Both the position numbers and the translations under genes were made by a program. From Alphaproteobacteria bacterium (GTDB lineage: Bacteria > Pseudomonadota > Gammaproteobacteria > Burkholderiales > Burkholderiaceae_C), in contig JASGCM010000015.1 of NCBI GenBank assembly GCA_030054175.1, positions 1 to 64,000 of the forward strand: a stretch of 64,000 bases of DNA, given 5' to 3'. This document shows positions 18,133 to 31,949 of this stretch, in pieces. A model generated the notes under the pieces. That model saw only the letters and a list, made by a program, of their open reading frames with translations, was not told the DNA's origin and did not search any database. The number at the start of each line of letters is the position of its first letter. The stretch's first letter is position 1.

Positions 18133-19600
18133 TTAGCGGTTGTACGCCGACTCGCCGTGCGAGCTGATGTCCAAGCCTTCGCGCTCTTCCTCTTCGGTCA
18201 CGCGCAGACCCACCACCAGATCAACCAGCTTGAACGCCACCACCGACACCACACCCGACCAAATCAGGGTCGTGATGACCGCTTGCAGTTGCACCCAGAC
18301 TTGCCCGGCAATGGAGTAGTCGGGGCTGGCTGCATTGGCCACGTAATCGAAGATCCCGGTGCCACCCAGAGAAGGCGCAGCGAAGACGCCAGTCAACAAT
18401 GCACCGACGATGCCGCCGACGCCGTGCACGCCGAACACGTCGAGCGAGTCATCGGCACCCAGCATGCGCTTGAGACCGGTCACGCCCCACAGACACAGCA
18501 GGCCGGCGATCAAGCCGATGATGATGACGCCCATCGGACCGACAAAACCACAGGCCGGGGTGATGGCGACCAAGACGGCGACGGCACCGGAAGCGGCACC
18601 CAACATCGAAGCCTTGCCTTTGGCCAGTGCCTCACCGGCGGCCCAGCTCAGGGTGGCAGCGGCAGTCGCGACCAAGGTGTTGAGGAATGCCAGGGCGGTC
18701 AAACCATTGGCTTCCAGATTGGAGCCGGCGTTGAAACCGAACCAACCCACCCACAGCAAAGAGGCGCCCACCATGGTCAGCGTCAGGCTGTGCGGGGCCA
18801 TGGCTTCACGGCCATAACCGGTTCGCTTGCCCACCATGTAAGCTCCGACCAGGCCGGCAACGGCAGCGTTGATGTGCACCACAGTGCCACCAGCGAAGTC
18901 GAGCGCGCCCTTGGCCCACAACCAGCCTGCAGCGGCAGTCACGGTTTCAAGCGTAGCGGCATCGGTGAATGCATCCGGGCCATCCCAGTACCACACCATG
19001 TGAGCGACAGGCAGGTAGCTGAAGGTGAACCACAAAGCGCAGAACAAGAGGACAGCCGAGAATTTGATGCGCTCGGCAAATGCGCCAACGATCAGCGCGC
19101 AGGTGATGGCGGCGAAGGTGGCTTGGAAGCCCACGAAGGAAAACTCGGGGATGACAACGCCCTTGCTGAAGGTGGCTGCCACGGTATCGACCGTGACGCC
19201 CTTGAGGAAGGCTTTGTCAAATCCACCGAAGAATGGCGAACCCCCTGTGAAGGCCACGCTGTACCCGTAAATGGCCCACAGCACATACATCAGCGATGCT
19301 GACCATAAAGACCTGCATCAAAACAGACAGCATGTTCTTGCTGCGCACCAAGCCGCCGTAAAACAGCGCCAGGCCGGGCAGGGTCATGAGGATGACCAGC
19401 AAAGTGGCCACCGTCATCCAGGCGGTATCGCCCTTGTTGGGGACAGGGGCAGCCGCAGGTGCGGCGGCTTCAGCGGCAGCTGGCGCTTTGGCCTCGGCCA
19501 CGGCTGCGGTCGGCGCGGCCGGGGCAGTTTGCGCCATGGCCATGCCACCGCCCAGCATCAGGGTCAAGCCCAGGATCAGAGAAGATAGGAATTTTTTCAT
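18133..19600 (-). pseudogene. amtB: Ammonium transporter, one-base frameshift
   Basis: Inner-membrane ammonia channel gene. The first reading frame encodes a signal peptide, an Ala/Pro-rich stretch and the [45 protein letters not shown] region. The second continues [21 protein letters not shown] to the end, including the pore histidine regions DFAGGTVVHINAAVAG and FGVHGVGG. Removing one base near 19303 joins the frames to about 488 aa and restores family spacing. The total length (1468) is 3n+1. It is either a broken gene or a sequencing indel. Downstream of glnK, its usual PII partner. Confidence 0.88.
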
Positions 19601-19622
19601 GATGAATGGCTCCGGGGGTGGG

Positions 19623-20784
<1,162 letters not shown>

Positions 20785-20824
20785 GGGACTTCCTTTCATT
20801 TGAAGATGGTGACCCACAGGTCTT

Positions 20825-20840
20825 AGCAGTCTTCGTGCCA
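20825..20840 (-). promoter_or_regulatory. Sigma-54 (-24/-12) promoter
   Basis: On the minus strand the sequence reads TGGCACGAAGACTGCT, matching the RpoN consensus TGGCAC-N5-TTGCW at all but one position, with the invariant GG and GC. It lies 41 bases upstream of the porin start, giving a leader of roughly 30 bases. An NtrC-like dyad lies about 75-85 bp upstream. Confidence 0.85.
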
Positions 20841-20912
20841 AGCTTTTGGGTTCTATTTACCTATATTTATTCTCTGTTTCGTGCGTTAATGCCTGTTGCC
20901 TTTGCGCCAGTC

Positions 20913-20927
20913 GCACCCGAATGGTAC
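20913..20927 (-). promoter_or_regulatory. Probable NtrC enhancer site
   Basis: GCACCCGAATGGTAC matches the NtrC dyad GCACCA-N3-TGGTGC with two mismatches. Its distance from the sigma-54 promoter is usual for an enhancer. It also lies about 60 bp upstream of comM on the other strand. Confidence 0.6.
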
Positions 20928-20985
20928 AGGCCCAATATTGGAGTACGGAGCTATTTTTTTTCTGCACCATTTTTGTGAGTCAGAC

Positions 20986-22518
20986 ATGAGCCACGCCCGC
21001 ATCAGCAGCTGCACCCTCATTGGCGCCCGCCCGGTGCGGGTGGAGGTCGAAATTCATGTGGGCACCGGCCTGCCCGCCATCCAATTGGTGGGATTGGCCG
21101 ATACCGAGGTGCGCGAAGCTCGCGAACGGGTGCGCTGCGCCTTGCTCAGTTGCGGCTTGCCCTTTCCACACGACCGCCGGGTGACCATCAACTTGGCACC
21201 GGCCGATCTGCCCAAAGACTCAGGGCGTTTTGATTTGCCCATCGCACTGGCTTTGCTGGTGGCCAGCGGGCACTTGGCGGCGGAAAACCTCAGGGGCCAT
21301 GTGTTCGCCGGTGAGTTGGCGCTGAACGGCGAATTGAGGGCGGTGCGAGCCACCTTGCCCATGGTTCTGGCCTGCGCAAGCCGGGGCTGGGGCGATGGTT
21401 GGGTGTTGCCAGCGGTGAGCGCACCTGAGGCCAGCCTGGTGCCCGGGGTCGAGATCGCACAGGCGCAGCACCTGAATGACATCGTCGCGCATTTTCGGGG
21501 CGAGAGCGCCGAGGGCTGGGCCCGGCTGCAGCCCAAGGCCCAACTGCCCGTCATCGACATGGGCCCAGACCTGCGCGATGTGCGGGGCCATTTGGGCGCC
21601 AAACGGGCGCTGGAGTTGGCTGCCGTGGGTGGCCACAACCTGCTCATGGTCGGCCCGCCAGGTTCGGGCAAGTCGATGCTGGCCCAGCGCCTATCGGGCT
21701 TGCTGCCAGCACCCGACCCGGGGGAGTCGTTGCAAACGGCAGCATTGCAAAGTCTGGCCGGTCAGGACGTCTTGGCCCATTGGGGGCAGCGACCCTTTCG
21801 CGCCCCGCACCACAGCGCCACCGCAGCGGCACTGATCGGGGGAGGCTCGCCCCCACGTCCGGGCGAGGTCAGCCTGGCTCACCACGGGGTGCTTTTTCTG
21901 GATGAGTTGCCCGAGTTTCGCCGTCAGGCCCTGGAAGCCCTGCGCGAGCCGCTGGAGAACCATGTCATCACCATTTCACGTGCGGCAAGCCAGGTGGAGT
22001 TTGATGCCGACTTTCAGTTGATCGCCGCCATGAACCCCTGCCCCTGCGGTCAACTGGGCAACCCCAGGGGGCATTGCCGCTGCACGCCCGATCAGGTCAG
22101 CCGCTATCAGGCGCGCCTGAGCGGACCGCTGCTGGACCGCATTGACATGCACATTGAAGTGCCATTGATCGCCGCCAATGACCTGTTACAAACGCCCCCC
22201 GGCGAATCCAGCGCTGAAGTGCGGGAGCGCTGCCACCGTGCGCGCCAACGCGCCTTGGCGCGCCAGGGTTGTTGCAACGCCCGCCTGGGGGCGGCCCAAC
22301 TCGACGCCCTGCCGTGGACTCACGCCGCACGCCAGGCGCTGCAAAAAGCAGCCCAGCACTGCATCATGTCGGCACGCGCCGTGCACCGCTGCTGGCGCCT
22401 GGCCATGAGCATTGCCGACCTCGCCGAAGCGGCTGAGGTCGATGTGCGCCATGTGCACGAAGCGCTGCAATACCGCTACCGCGGATACGACAGGTGGGGC
22501 CGCGCGACCCCTTCATAA
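20986..22518 (+). CDS. comM: ComM/YifB-family Mg-chelatase-like AAA+ ATPase
   Basis: Hexameric ATPase; characterised ComM promotes branch migration during integration of taken-up DNA. The 510-aa protein has an N-terminal Lon-protease-like fold (GLPAIQLVGLAD), Walker A GPPGSGKSMLAQRL, Walker B LFLDELPEF, the AAMNPCPCG motif and a C-terminal helical domain. ATG 20986 gives the usual start (MSHARISSCTLIGA). Divergent from the nitrogen operon; the following MFS gene overlaps its stop by one base. Confidence 0.93.
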   Translation: MSHARISSCTLIGARPVRVEVEIHVGTGLPAIQLVGLADTEVREARERVRCALLSCGLPFPHDRRVTINLAPADLPKDSGRFDLPIALALLVASGHLAAENLRGHVFAGELALNGELRAVRATLPMVLACASRGWGDGWVLPAVSAPEASLVPGVEIAQAQHLNDIVAHFRGESAEGWARLQPKAQLPVIDMGPDLRDVRGHLGAKRALELAAVGGHNLLMVGPPGSGKSMLAQRLSGLLPAPDPGESLQTAALQSLAGQDVLAHWGQRPFRAPHHSATAAALIGGGSPPRPGEVSLAHHGVLFLDELPEFRRQALEALREPLENHVITISRAASQVEFDADFQLIAAMNPCPCGQLGNPRGHCRCTPDQVSRYQARLSGPLLDRIDMHIEVPLIAANDLLQTPPGESSAEVRERCHRARQRALARQGCCNARLGAAQLDALPWTHAARQALQKAAQHCIMSARAVHRCWRLAMSIADLAEAAEVDVRHVHEALQYRYRGYDRWGRATPS

Positions 22519-23732
22519 TGAACCCCATGAGCAACGCACGCACAAGAATCGTCGGGGATGGCGCTTTTGTCTTTTGGCTCTCGTTCGCCCAGCTGATCTC
22601 TTGGGGCAGCGTGTTCTATGGTTTTTCAGTGTTTCTGGAACCCACCGAACAAGCGCTGGGCATTGGGCGCGCCGAGTCGTCATTGGGGTTCAGCCTGGCC
22701 TTGCTGGCCGAGGGGCTGCTGGCTTATCCCGTGGGTCGCCTGATTGACCGCGGACACGAGCGGGCGATCATGACGCTGGGCTCTTTGTGGTGCGGCCTGG
22801 CTTTGCTGGCGCTGTCGCAAGTGCAAAACCTGTGGCAATTTTGGGCGGCTTGGCTGATGCTGGGCGTGGGCCTGTCGGCCACTTTGTATCCACCAGCCTT
22901 TGCCGTCTTGACGCGGCGTTTTCCCACCGACTTTCGCCGCGCCATCATCAGCCTGACTTTTTTGGGCGGTTTGGCCAGCACGGTGTTCATTCCGCTCATG
23001 GCCGGGTTGATTGAATGGCTGGATTGGCGCCATGCCCTGTGGGTGCTGGCGGGCTTTCATGTGCTGGTGTGCGCGCCCATCCATGCCCACATCTTGCGCG
23101 GGGCGCCCGTCCACCCCTTGCTGCCGCCGGGCCATGCCCAGGCCCAAGAGGTCGGCGAGCTGAAGCACCACCTGCGCCAGCCCACTTTCTGGCTGATCGG
23201 GGTCTTTGTGGTGTTGCTGTTGGGCGTGACGGCGGCCTTGCCCGCGCACATGATTGCGCTGCTGCGCGAGAGCGGCCTGAGCGAGCGCTGGGTCATCATT
23301 GCGCCGGCGTTCATCGGAGCCATGCAAGTGGTCGGGCGCATGGGCTTGTATGTTTTGGAGCGGCGACTGGATCCGCACTGGACCAACCGCTGGATGCCTT
23401 GCCTGATCCCGCTGGGGCTGCTGTTTTTGATGCTGGGTGCGGGGCAGGTCTGGGCCGCCATGTGCTTTGTGGTGCTGTATGGCGTGGGCAACGGCTTGCT
23501 GACCATCGTGAAAGGCACTGCCATCGCACAGTACGTCAGCCAGGCGCACACCGCCAGTTTGAATGGGGCACTGGGTCTGCCGCTGGCGCTGGCACGCGCC
23601 GGGGCACCTTTTGTACTGGGCCTGTTGTGGTCGCCTGAAGGCGGTTATGCGTTGGGCCTGTGGCTGATGTGGGGCACCTGCCTGCTGGGCATTGGGGCGC
23701 TGTGGGCGGCGCAACGGCGAGCACTGGCTTGA
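22518..23732 (+). CDS. MFS transporter
   Basis: A 404-aa inner-membrane transporter with about 12 hydrophobic segments. The first-half loop LIDRGHERAIMTLG corresponds to MFS motif A. The overall pattern recalls the monocarboxylate/oxalate-formate branch of MFS, but the substrate is not assignable. ATG 22518 overlaps the comM stop (TAATG); MSNART at 22527 is an alternative. Its 3' end is covered on the opposite strand by the SEC-C ORF. Confidence 0.85.
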   Translation: MNPMSNARTRIVGDGAFVFWLSFAQLISWGSVFYGFSVFLEPTEQALGIGRAESSLGFSLALLAEGLLAYPVGRLIDRGHERAIMTLGSLWCGLALLALSQVQNLWQFWAAWLMLGVGLSATLYPPAFAVLTRRFPTDFRRAIISLTFLGGLASTVFIPLMAGLIEWLDWRHALWVLAGFHVLVCAPIHAHILRGAPVHPLLPPGHAQAQEVGELKHHLRQPTFWLIGVFVVLLLGVTAALPAHMIALLRESGLSERWVIIAPAFIGAMQVVGRMGLYVLERRLDPHWTNRWMPCLIPLGLLFLMLGAGQVWAAMCFVVLYGVGNGLLTIVKGTAIAQYVSQAHTASLNGALGLPLALARAGAPFVLGLLWSPEGGYALGLWLMWGTCLLGIGALWAAQRRALA

Positions 23733-23826
23733 AGTGGCGCCACTTTGGATGACTTTGGCCGCAGCAATTCTTGATATATTTGCTACTCCCGCACGGGCAG
23801 ATGTCGTTGCGACGGACGGGCCGCAT
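23536..23826 (-). CDS. Small SEC-C-motif protein, antisense to the MFS 3' end
   Basis: The N-terminus, lying in the gap between two plus-strand genes, reads RRNDICPCGSSKYIKNCCG. This is a complete SEC-C zinc motif (CxC...CC), otherwise found at the ends of SecA and in small adaptor-like proteins. ATG 23826 has AGGA about six bases upstream. Only about 35 residues lie outside the MFS gene. The remaining 60 or so are antisense to it, rich in Pro/Ala, and may not be selected. The motif itself is convincing; whether the frame truly runs to 23536 or is a decayed gene is uncertain. Confidence 0.5.
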   Translation of the reverse strand: MRPVRRNDICPCGSSKYIKNCCGQSHPKWRHFKPVLAVAPPTAPQCPAGRCPTSATGPTHNRLQATTTGPVQKVPRRVPAPAADPVPHSNWRCAPG

Positions 23827-23848
23827 CCAATCCTCAATCGAGCCGACC

Positions 23849-24293
23849 ATGACTGATCGCACCGTCCATCTGCATCGCGTATTGCGTTGTCCACCCGAAA
23901 AAATCTATCGCGCTTTTTTTACAGGCCGATGCCATGACCAAGTGGCTGCCGCCCTATGGGTACACCTGTACCGTTCAACATTTTCAGCCTCGGGTGGGCG
24001 GCACGTTTCAAATGACCTTCCATCGCTTCAGCTCCGGCCATGCACACTCGTTTGGCGGCGAGTTTTTAGAGCTCACGCCGCATCAACGCATTCGTTACTC
24101 CGACCGCTTCGACGATCCGAACATGCCCGGCGAGTTGCATGTCTGTGTAGATTTGATCGAAGTCAGTTGCGGCACCGAACTGCGCGTGGCTCAGTCAGGC
24201 ATCCCCGAGATGATTCCGCTCGAGATGTGTCACCTGGGTTGGCAAGCCTCATTGGCCCAACTGGCGCTGTTGGTCGAGGCGGATCAGCCTTGA
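23849..24293 (+). pseudogene. SRPBCC (AHSA1-like) domain protein, frameshifted
   Basis: The N-terminal frame reads MTDRTVHLHRVLRCPPEKIYRAF and the rest, in another frame, reads ADAMTKWLPPYGYTCTVQHF...GGEFLELTPHQRIRYSDRF. Together these give the START-like AHSA1/SRPBCC fold that binds hydrophobic ligands or Hsp90-type partners. Deleting one T from the T7 run at 23914-23920 joins them (RAFLQADAMTKW) to a 147-aa protein; the length (445) is 3n+1. A homopolymer indel error is likely, but a true frameshift is possible. Its stop overlaps a TTG start of the next gene. Confidence 0.85.
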
Positions 24294-25294
24294 CCTGGTT
24301 TGAATCACTCACGGGTTGCTCCGAACAGTCTGTCCAACAAGTTCGCGCCAACCTTCATGTGCAAGGCCCCTGGTTGCACTCTCGCATCAACGGCGTCATG
24401 TGGCACGCCGGGCATTTGTCCACGCCCAGCCTGGCCGAGTTGCGCGCGCAAGTGTCCCTTTTGCCCCACTTGAATCAAGCCAACCGAGTGCGTGAAGTGG
24501 TGGCCAATGTGCAGCACTTGCACGCCGACCCTGCCCATGCGCAGGCCTTGTTTCAAGTGGCATCGCAATTCAACCTGCTGGAAATGGTGGGGCCCAACGT
24601 CACGCCGGAGCGCGGTATTGGCATTTATGAGCACGACCGCACTCAGGGGCCCGCTTGCGCCATTGCGGCGGGAGCCGGGACCATCTATCGCAACTACTTT
24701 GTGCCTCTGGGCGATCAACTGGGGCAAACGGCGGACCGACAGATCGACACACTGGCCGATTTGGGGGCTTTGTTGGGCAACGACACGCAAAAACTTTGGC
24801 GCATGACCAATGGCTATGTCTTGCCATCCGCCGATGGTTTGAAAGCGATCGATCTGCGGTTGGCCGAGTCGGATCATGCAGAGCTGGATCGTCTGCGTGC
24901 GTCGCTGCGCGTGGGCTTACATGCAGATACCCAGGTCACTTTGACAGAGGGCGGTCATCGGGTATCGCAAATTTACGCATCGGCTTTGCCGGTGGCCTAC
25001 AGTCCGCACCCCAAGCGCTGGTGGGCGCGGTTTGCCCAATTGGTGCTGGAGGCCGCATATGAAGCCACATTGTGTGCCGGCATCCTCAACGCACAGAAAA
25101 CCGGCCAGCGCAAGGTGTTTTTGACGCCGTTGGGCGGTGGCGCTTTTGGCAACGAGACCGATTGGATCATCGGGGCGATCAAGCGTGCACTGAGGGTTTC
25201 GCAGGGACATGCCCTGGATGTCGCAGTGGTCAGTTATGGGCGGTCACAACCGGCCGTGAGACAGCTGTTGGATTCCGTCGCTTTGGATGACTGA
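24290..25294 (+). CDS. Unrecognised 334-aa protein
   Basis: I do not recognise this family. The tracked 507-aa ORF begins inside the SRPBCC gene; the natural start is TTG 24290, overlapping its stop (TTGA), so the two are probably co-translated. Striking segments that look conserved are LLEMVGPNVTPE, QGPACAIAAGAGTIYRNYFV, GQTADRQIDTLADLG, and a C-terminal FLTPLGGGAFGNETDWIIGAI. The glycine-rich GGGAFGN loop faintly recalls macro-domain/PARG-type ADP-ribose-binding loops, but this is only a hypothesis. No signal peptide or membrane segment is seen, so it is probably cytoplasmic. Confidence 0.75.
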   Translation: MTWFESLTGCSEQSVQQVRANLHVQGPWLHSRINGVMWHAGHLSTPSLAELRAQVSLLPHLNQANRVREVVANVQHLHADPAHAQALFQVASQFNLLEMVGPNVTPERGIGIYEHDRTQGPACAIAAGAGTIYRNYFVPLGDQLGQTADRQIDTLADLGALLGNDTQKLWRMTNGYVLPSADGLKAIDLRLAESDHAELDRLRASLRVGLHADTQVTLTEGGHRVSQIYASALPVAYSPHPKRWWARFAQLVLEAAYEATLCAGILNAQKTGQRKVFLTPLGGGAFGNETDWIIGAIKRALRVSQGHALDVAVVSYGRSQPAVRQLLDSVALDD

Positions 25295-25407
25295 TTCCCT
25301 TGAACCTCAACACACCCAGTACCCACTGGACATGCAATCTTTGGCCTCTTCAAAAAAGACTCGCAACCTCTCGATGCATGGCTGGCATTAAATGACCATG
25401 CCCGGCC

Positions 25408-29162
<3,755 letters not shown>

Positions 29163-29198
29163 CCCCCGATTGTAAGAAACAGCGACAATATCCACCCT

Positions 29199-29591
29199 AT
29201 GCGCCATTTGTCCCCCCGCGAATCCTGGGCCCTTGTGCAGTCCAACCCCGAAAGCCTGTTGATCGATATCCGCATGGAAATCGAGTCAATGTATGTAGGC
29301 CGCCCCCCCGGAGCGGTCAACATTCCATGGTACGAGTACCCCGATTTCACGCCTCACCCGGATCAGTTTTGTACCCAGGTGCTGGAGGAGGCGGGTCGCA
29401 AAGACCGCCCCCTGCTGCTGATCTGCCGCAGTGGCCAGCGCTCGCTCGAGGCTGGGGCCACGCTGGTACAAGCGGGCTTTACTGACGTGGTGAACGTCTT
29501 ACATGGCTTTGAAGGCGACCTGGACGTCCAATTCCATCGCTCGACCCTGAACGGCTGGCGTTTTGAGGGTCTGCCCTGGGAACAGTTGTAG
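29199..29591 (+). CDS. Rhodanese-like domain protein
   Basis: A 130-aa single rhodanese domain with the active-site loop CRSGQRS, near residue 72, containing the persulfide cysteine. It begins [10 protein letters not shown] and has the LIDIRMEIE and [10 protein letters not shown] strands of the family. No signal peptide, so cytoplasmic sulfur transfer or thiol chemistry is likely. Divergent from metH; followed by a 44-aa membrane peptide on the same strand. Confidence 0.9.
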   Translation: MRHLSPRESWALVQSNPESLLIDIRMEIESMYVGRPPGAVNIPWYEYPDFTPHPDQFCTQVLEEAGRKDRPLLLICRSGQRSLEAGATLVQAGFTDVVNVLHGFEGDLDVQFHRSTLNGWRFEGLPWEQL

Positions 29592-29618
29592 AATCTAGGC
29601 CTCTGAAAGGAACCCATC

Positions 29619-29753
29619 ATGAGCGGACACAACGAGCCCCCGAAGTCGGATGACGTGGTCGAATCCATCGTCCCCCTCATGCCCATCGTTTTACCGGTGG
29701 GCGGCGGCATCCTGATTTTCCTGCTGGCCTTCATCGCTGTCTTCATGGCCTGA
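29619..29753 (+). CDS. 44-aa single-pass membrane peptide
   Basis: Absent from the ORF track. ATG 29619 follows GAAAGGA and encodes MSGHNEPPKSDDVVESIVPL, then a hydrophobic segment (about residues 19-44, MPIVLPVGGGILIFLLAFIAVFMA) and a stop. A strong terminator lies 25 bases downstream, which supports a real short gene at the end of the rhodanese transcript. The acidic N-terminus and single helix suggest a small inner-membrane protein. Function unknown. Confidence 0.7.
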   Translation: MSGHNEPPKSDDVVESIVPLMPIVLPVGGGILIFLLAFIAVFMA

Positions 29754-29778
29754 ACCCAACCGGCCTGAGGTCGACCCG

Positions 29779-29804
29779 GCACCGCTTTGGCGGTGCTTTT
29801 TTTT
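29779..29804 (+). terminator. Intrinsic terminator after the 44-aa peptide
   Basis: Stem GCACCGC / GCGGTGC (29779-29785 and 29790-29796) with a 4-base loop is followed by eight T. It ends the rhodanese-peptide transcript. Confidence 0.88.
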
Positions 29805-29942
29805 GACTTGCGCATCAGTCCAACCTCTTTGTTGCCAAAAAACAACGCTCGTTTGTCAGGTAACCGGGGAACGAATTTCATAAAATCATCTCCAGTCAAA
29901 GTGGCCAACCCCGCCCTCTTGAAGGCTGTCCGTGGACGGTTG

Positions 29943-29987
29943 AGGTCAGCCTTGTGCCTGGGCGCAGGCCTGACCTGAACTTTTTTT
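29943..29987 (+). promoter_or_regulatory. Structured leader of pckG, terminator-like
   Basis: AGGTCAG pairs with CTGACCT (29970-29976), and inside it CCT/AGG and GTGC/GCGC extend the stem with two small bulges to about 14 base pairs around a CTGG loop. Four bases later comes T7 (29981-29987), then the GAGGAG ribosome site (29993-29998). It could be an attenuator or a weak terminator ahead of pckG. Confidence 0.5.
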
Positions 29988-30004
29988 CAATTGAGGAGAT
30001 GTGC

Positions 30005-31861
30005 ATGAATTCCCCCGCCTTTCAGGGCCTGCCCCTGAATCCCCCTGCTTTTGTCAAAAACGCCAAACTGATTGCCTGGGTGGCCGACATGGTGGCCTTG
30101 CTGCAGCCCGATGCCGTGCATTGGTGCGACGGCAGCGATGAAGAGTACAACACCTTGTGCCAGAAGCTGGTCGACGCGGGCATCTTCATCCGCCTGAATC
30201 AAACCAAGCGACCCAACTCTTACTTGGCTTGGTCTGACCCATCCGATGTGGCTCGGGTCGAAGACCGGACTTTCATCTGCTCGAAGAGCCAGCTCGATGC
30301 AGGCCCGACCAACAATTGGGTCGACCCCGTCCAGATGCGTGCCACGCTAAACCCGCTCTTCAAAGGCTCGATGCGTGGACGCACCCTGTATGTGGTCCCG
30401 TTCTCCATGGGCCCCCTGGGCAGCCCGATCGCCCATATTGGCGTCGAACTGTCAGACAGCCCCTACGTGGCCGTGAACATGAAGCTGATGACCCGCATGG
30501 GCAAAGCCGTGTACGACGTGCTGGGCAGCGACGGCGGGTACGTGCCCTGTGTGCACACGGTGGGTGCCCCGCTGGAGCCGGGACAAAAGGACAGCCGCTG
30601 GCCTTGCAACCAAACCAAATACATCGTGCACTATCCCGAAACGCGTGAGATCTGGTCATTCGGTTCGGGCTATGGCGGCAACGCCTTGTTGGGCAAGAAG
30701 TGTTTTGCCCTGCGCATTGCGTCCAACATGGGCCGCGATGAGGGCTGGCTGGCCGAGCACATGCTGATTTTGGGCGTGACCAACCCCGAAGGCCGCAAGT
30801 ACCACGTGGCCGCCGCTTTCCCCAGTGCCTGCGGCAAAACCAACTTCGCCATGTTGATCCCCCCCAAAGGTTTCGAAGGCTGGAAAGTCACCACCATCGG
30901 GGACGACATTGCCTGGATCAAACCTGGACAAGACGGCCGGCTGTATGCCATCAATCCCGAAGCCGGATACTTTGGCGTTGCACCGGGCACCAACGCCCTG
31001 ACCAACCCCAACTGTATGGCCAGCTTGGACAAAGACGTGATCTTCACCAACGTCGCATTGACCGACGATGGCGATGTCTGGTGGGAAGGCCTTGGTGATC
31101 CCCCGGCGCACGCCATCGACTGGCAAGGCAAAGATTGGACCCCGGCCCTGGCCAAGGAAACCGGCGCCAAAGCGGCCCACCCCAATGCCCGCTTCACTGT
31201 GGCGGCCGTCAACAACCCGGCCATTGACCCTGCTTGGGACGACCCCAAAGGCGTGGCCATCGACGCCTTCATTTTCGGCGGGCGCCGTTCGAACACCGTG
31301 CCCTTGGTCACCGAAGCGCGCAATTGGGTCGACGGCGTTTACATGGCCGCAACCATGGCCTCTGAGACCACCGCCGCCATCATTGGCGCGCAAGGTGTGG
31401 TGCGGCGCGACCCCTTCGCCATGCTGCCGTTCACCGGCTACCACATGAGCGACTACTTTCAGCATTGGCTCAACATTGGCGAGAAGATCGCCAAGACCGG
31501 TGCCGTCCAGCCGCGCTTTTACACCACCAACTGGTTCCGCAAAGGCGAAGACGGCAAGTTCATTTGGCCTGGATACGGTGAGAACATGCGCGTGCTCAAG
31601 TGGATGATTGACCGCATCGAAGGCAAAGCCCAGGGCATCGAGCATCCCGCCGGCAACAGCCCCTCGTTCGAGGAGATCACCTGGACCGGTCTGAACTTTG
31701 GCGCCGATCAGTTCAAGTCGGTGACCGCCATCCACAAAAGCGAATGGCAAGCAGAACTGAAAATGCACGACGAACTGTTCACCCAGCTGGCGCACCACTT
31801 GCCGCCGGCCTTGGTGCAAGCCAAACAGACCTTGTCGCAAAAGGTCAACGCACAGGCCTGA
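30005..31861 (+). CDS. pckG: Phosphoenolpyruvate carboxykinase (GTP)
   Basis: Converts oxaloacetate and GTP to PEP and CO2, the entry to gluconeogenesis. The 618-aa protein has the PEPCK P-loop [13 protein letters not shown] with the reactive cysteine of the GTP class, the metal-binding region TIGDDIAWI, and [17 protein letters not shown] 30005 follows GAGGAG with ideal spacing; the tracked ORF begins 17 codons earlier. Its leader contains a hairpin plus T run, and an intrinsic terminator follows it. It is the opposite step to pyk, found at the left of the window. Confidence 0.97.
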   Translation: MNSPAFQGLPLNPPAFVKNAKLIAWVADMVALLQPDAVHWCDGSDEEYNTLCQKLVDAGIFIRLNQTKRPNSYLAWSDPSDVARVEDRTFICSKSQLDAGPTNNWVDPVQMRATLNPLFKGSMRGRTLYVVPFSMGPLGSPIAHIGVELSDSPYVAVNMKLMTRMGKAVYDVLGSDGGYVPCVHTVGAPLEPGQKDSRWPCNQTKYIVHYPETREIWSFGSGYGGNALLGKKCFALRIASNMGRDEGWLAEHMLILGVTNPEGRKYHVAAAFPSACGKTNFAMLIPPKGFEGWKVTTIGDDIAWIKPGQDGRLYAINPEAGYFGVAPGTNALTNPNCMASLDKDVIFTNVALTDDGDVWWEGLGDPPAHAIDWQGKDWTPALAKETGAKAAHPNARFTVAAVNNPAIDPAWDDPKGVAIDAFIFGGRRSNTVPLVTEARNWVDGVYMAATMASETTAAIIGAQGVVRRDPFAMLPFTGYHMSDYFQHWLNIGEKIAKTGAVQPRFYTTNWFRKGEDGKFIWPGYGENMRVLKWMIDRIEGKAQGIEHPAGNSPSFEEITWTGLNFGADQFKSVTAIHKSEWQAELKMHDELFTQLAHHLPPALVQAKQTLSQKVNAQA

Positions 31862-31883
31862 TCCCGTACCTGCTGCAACGAAA

Positions 31884-31909
31884 ACGCCCTGTGTCACAGG
31901 GCGTTTTTT
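31884..31909 (+). terminator. Intrinsic terminator of pckG
   Basis: Stem ACGCCCTG / CAGGGCGT around TGTCA (31884-31904) followed by T6. The A-rich left side gives a weaker T run on the other strand, so it may also act for the convergent 93-aa gene. Confidence 0.9.
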
Positions 31910-31949
31910 CTTTCGGGAGTTTGCTCCAGCAAGAGCACTGGGGGTGGAC

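Noticed and set aside
18157-19302. 381-aa plus ORF opposite amtB
   Set aside because: Rich in Gly/His/Asp/Gln, without motifs; a shadow of a high-GC membrane gene.
23732-23745. AAGTGGCGCCACTT palindrome as a terminator
   Set aside because: It has no loop or T run. It also falls inside the SEC-C ORF, so it is left unassigned.
29163-29198. Cobalamin riboswitch before metH
   Set aside because: The gap is only 36 bases, too short, and no B12-box-like sequence is seen.
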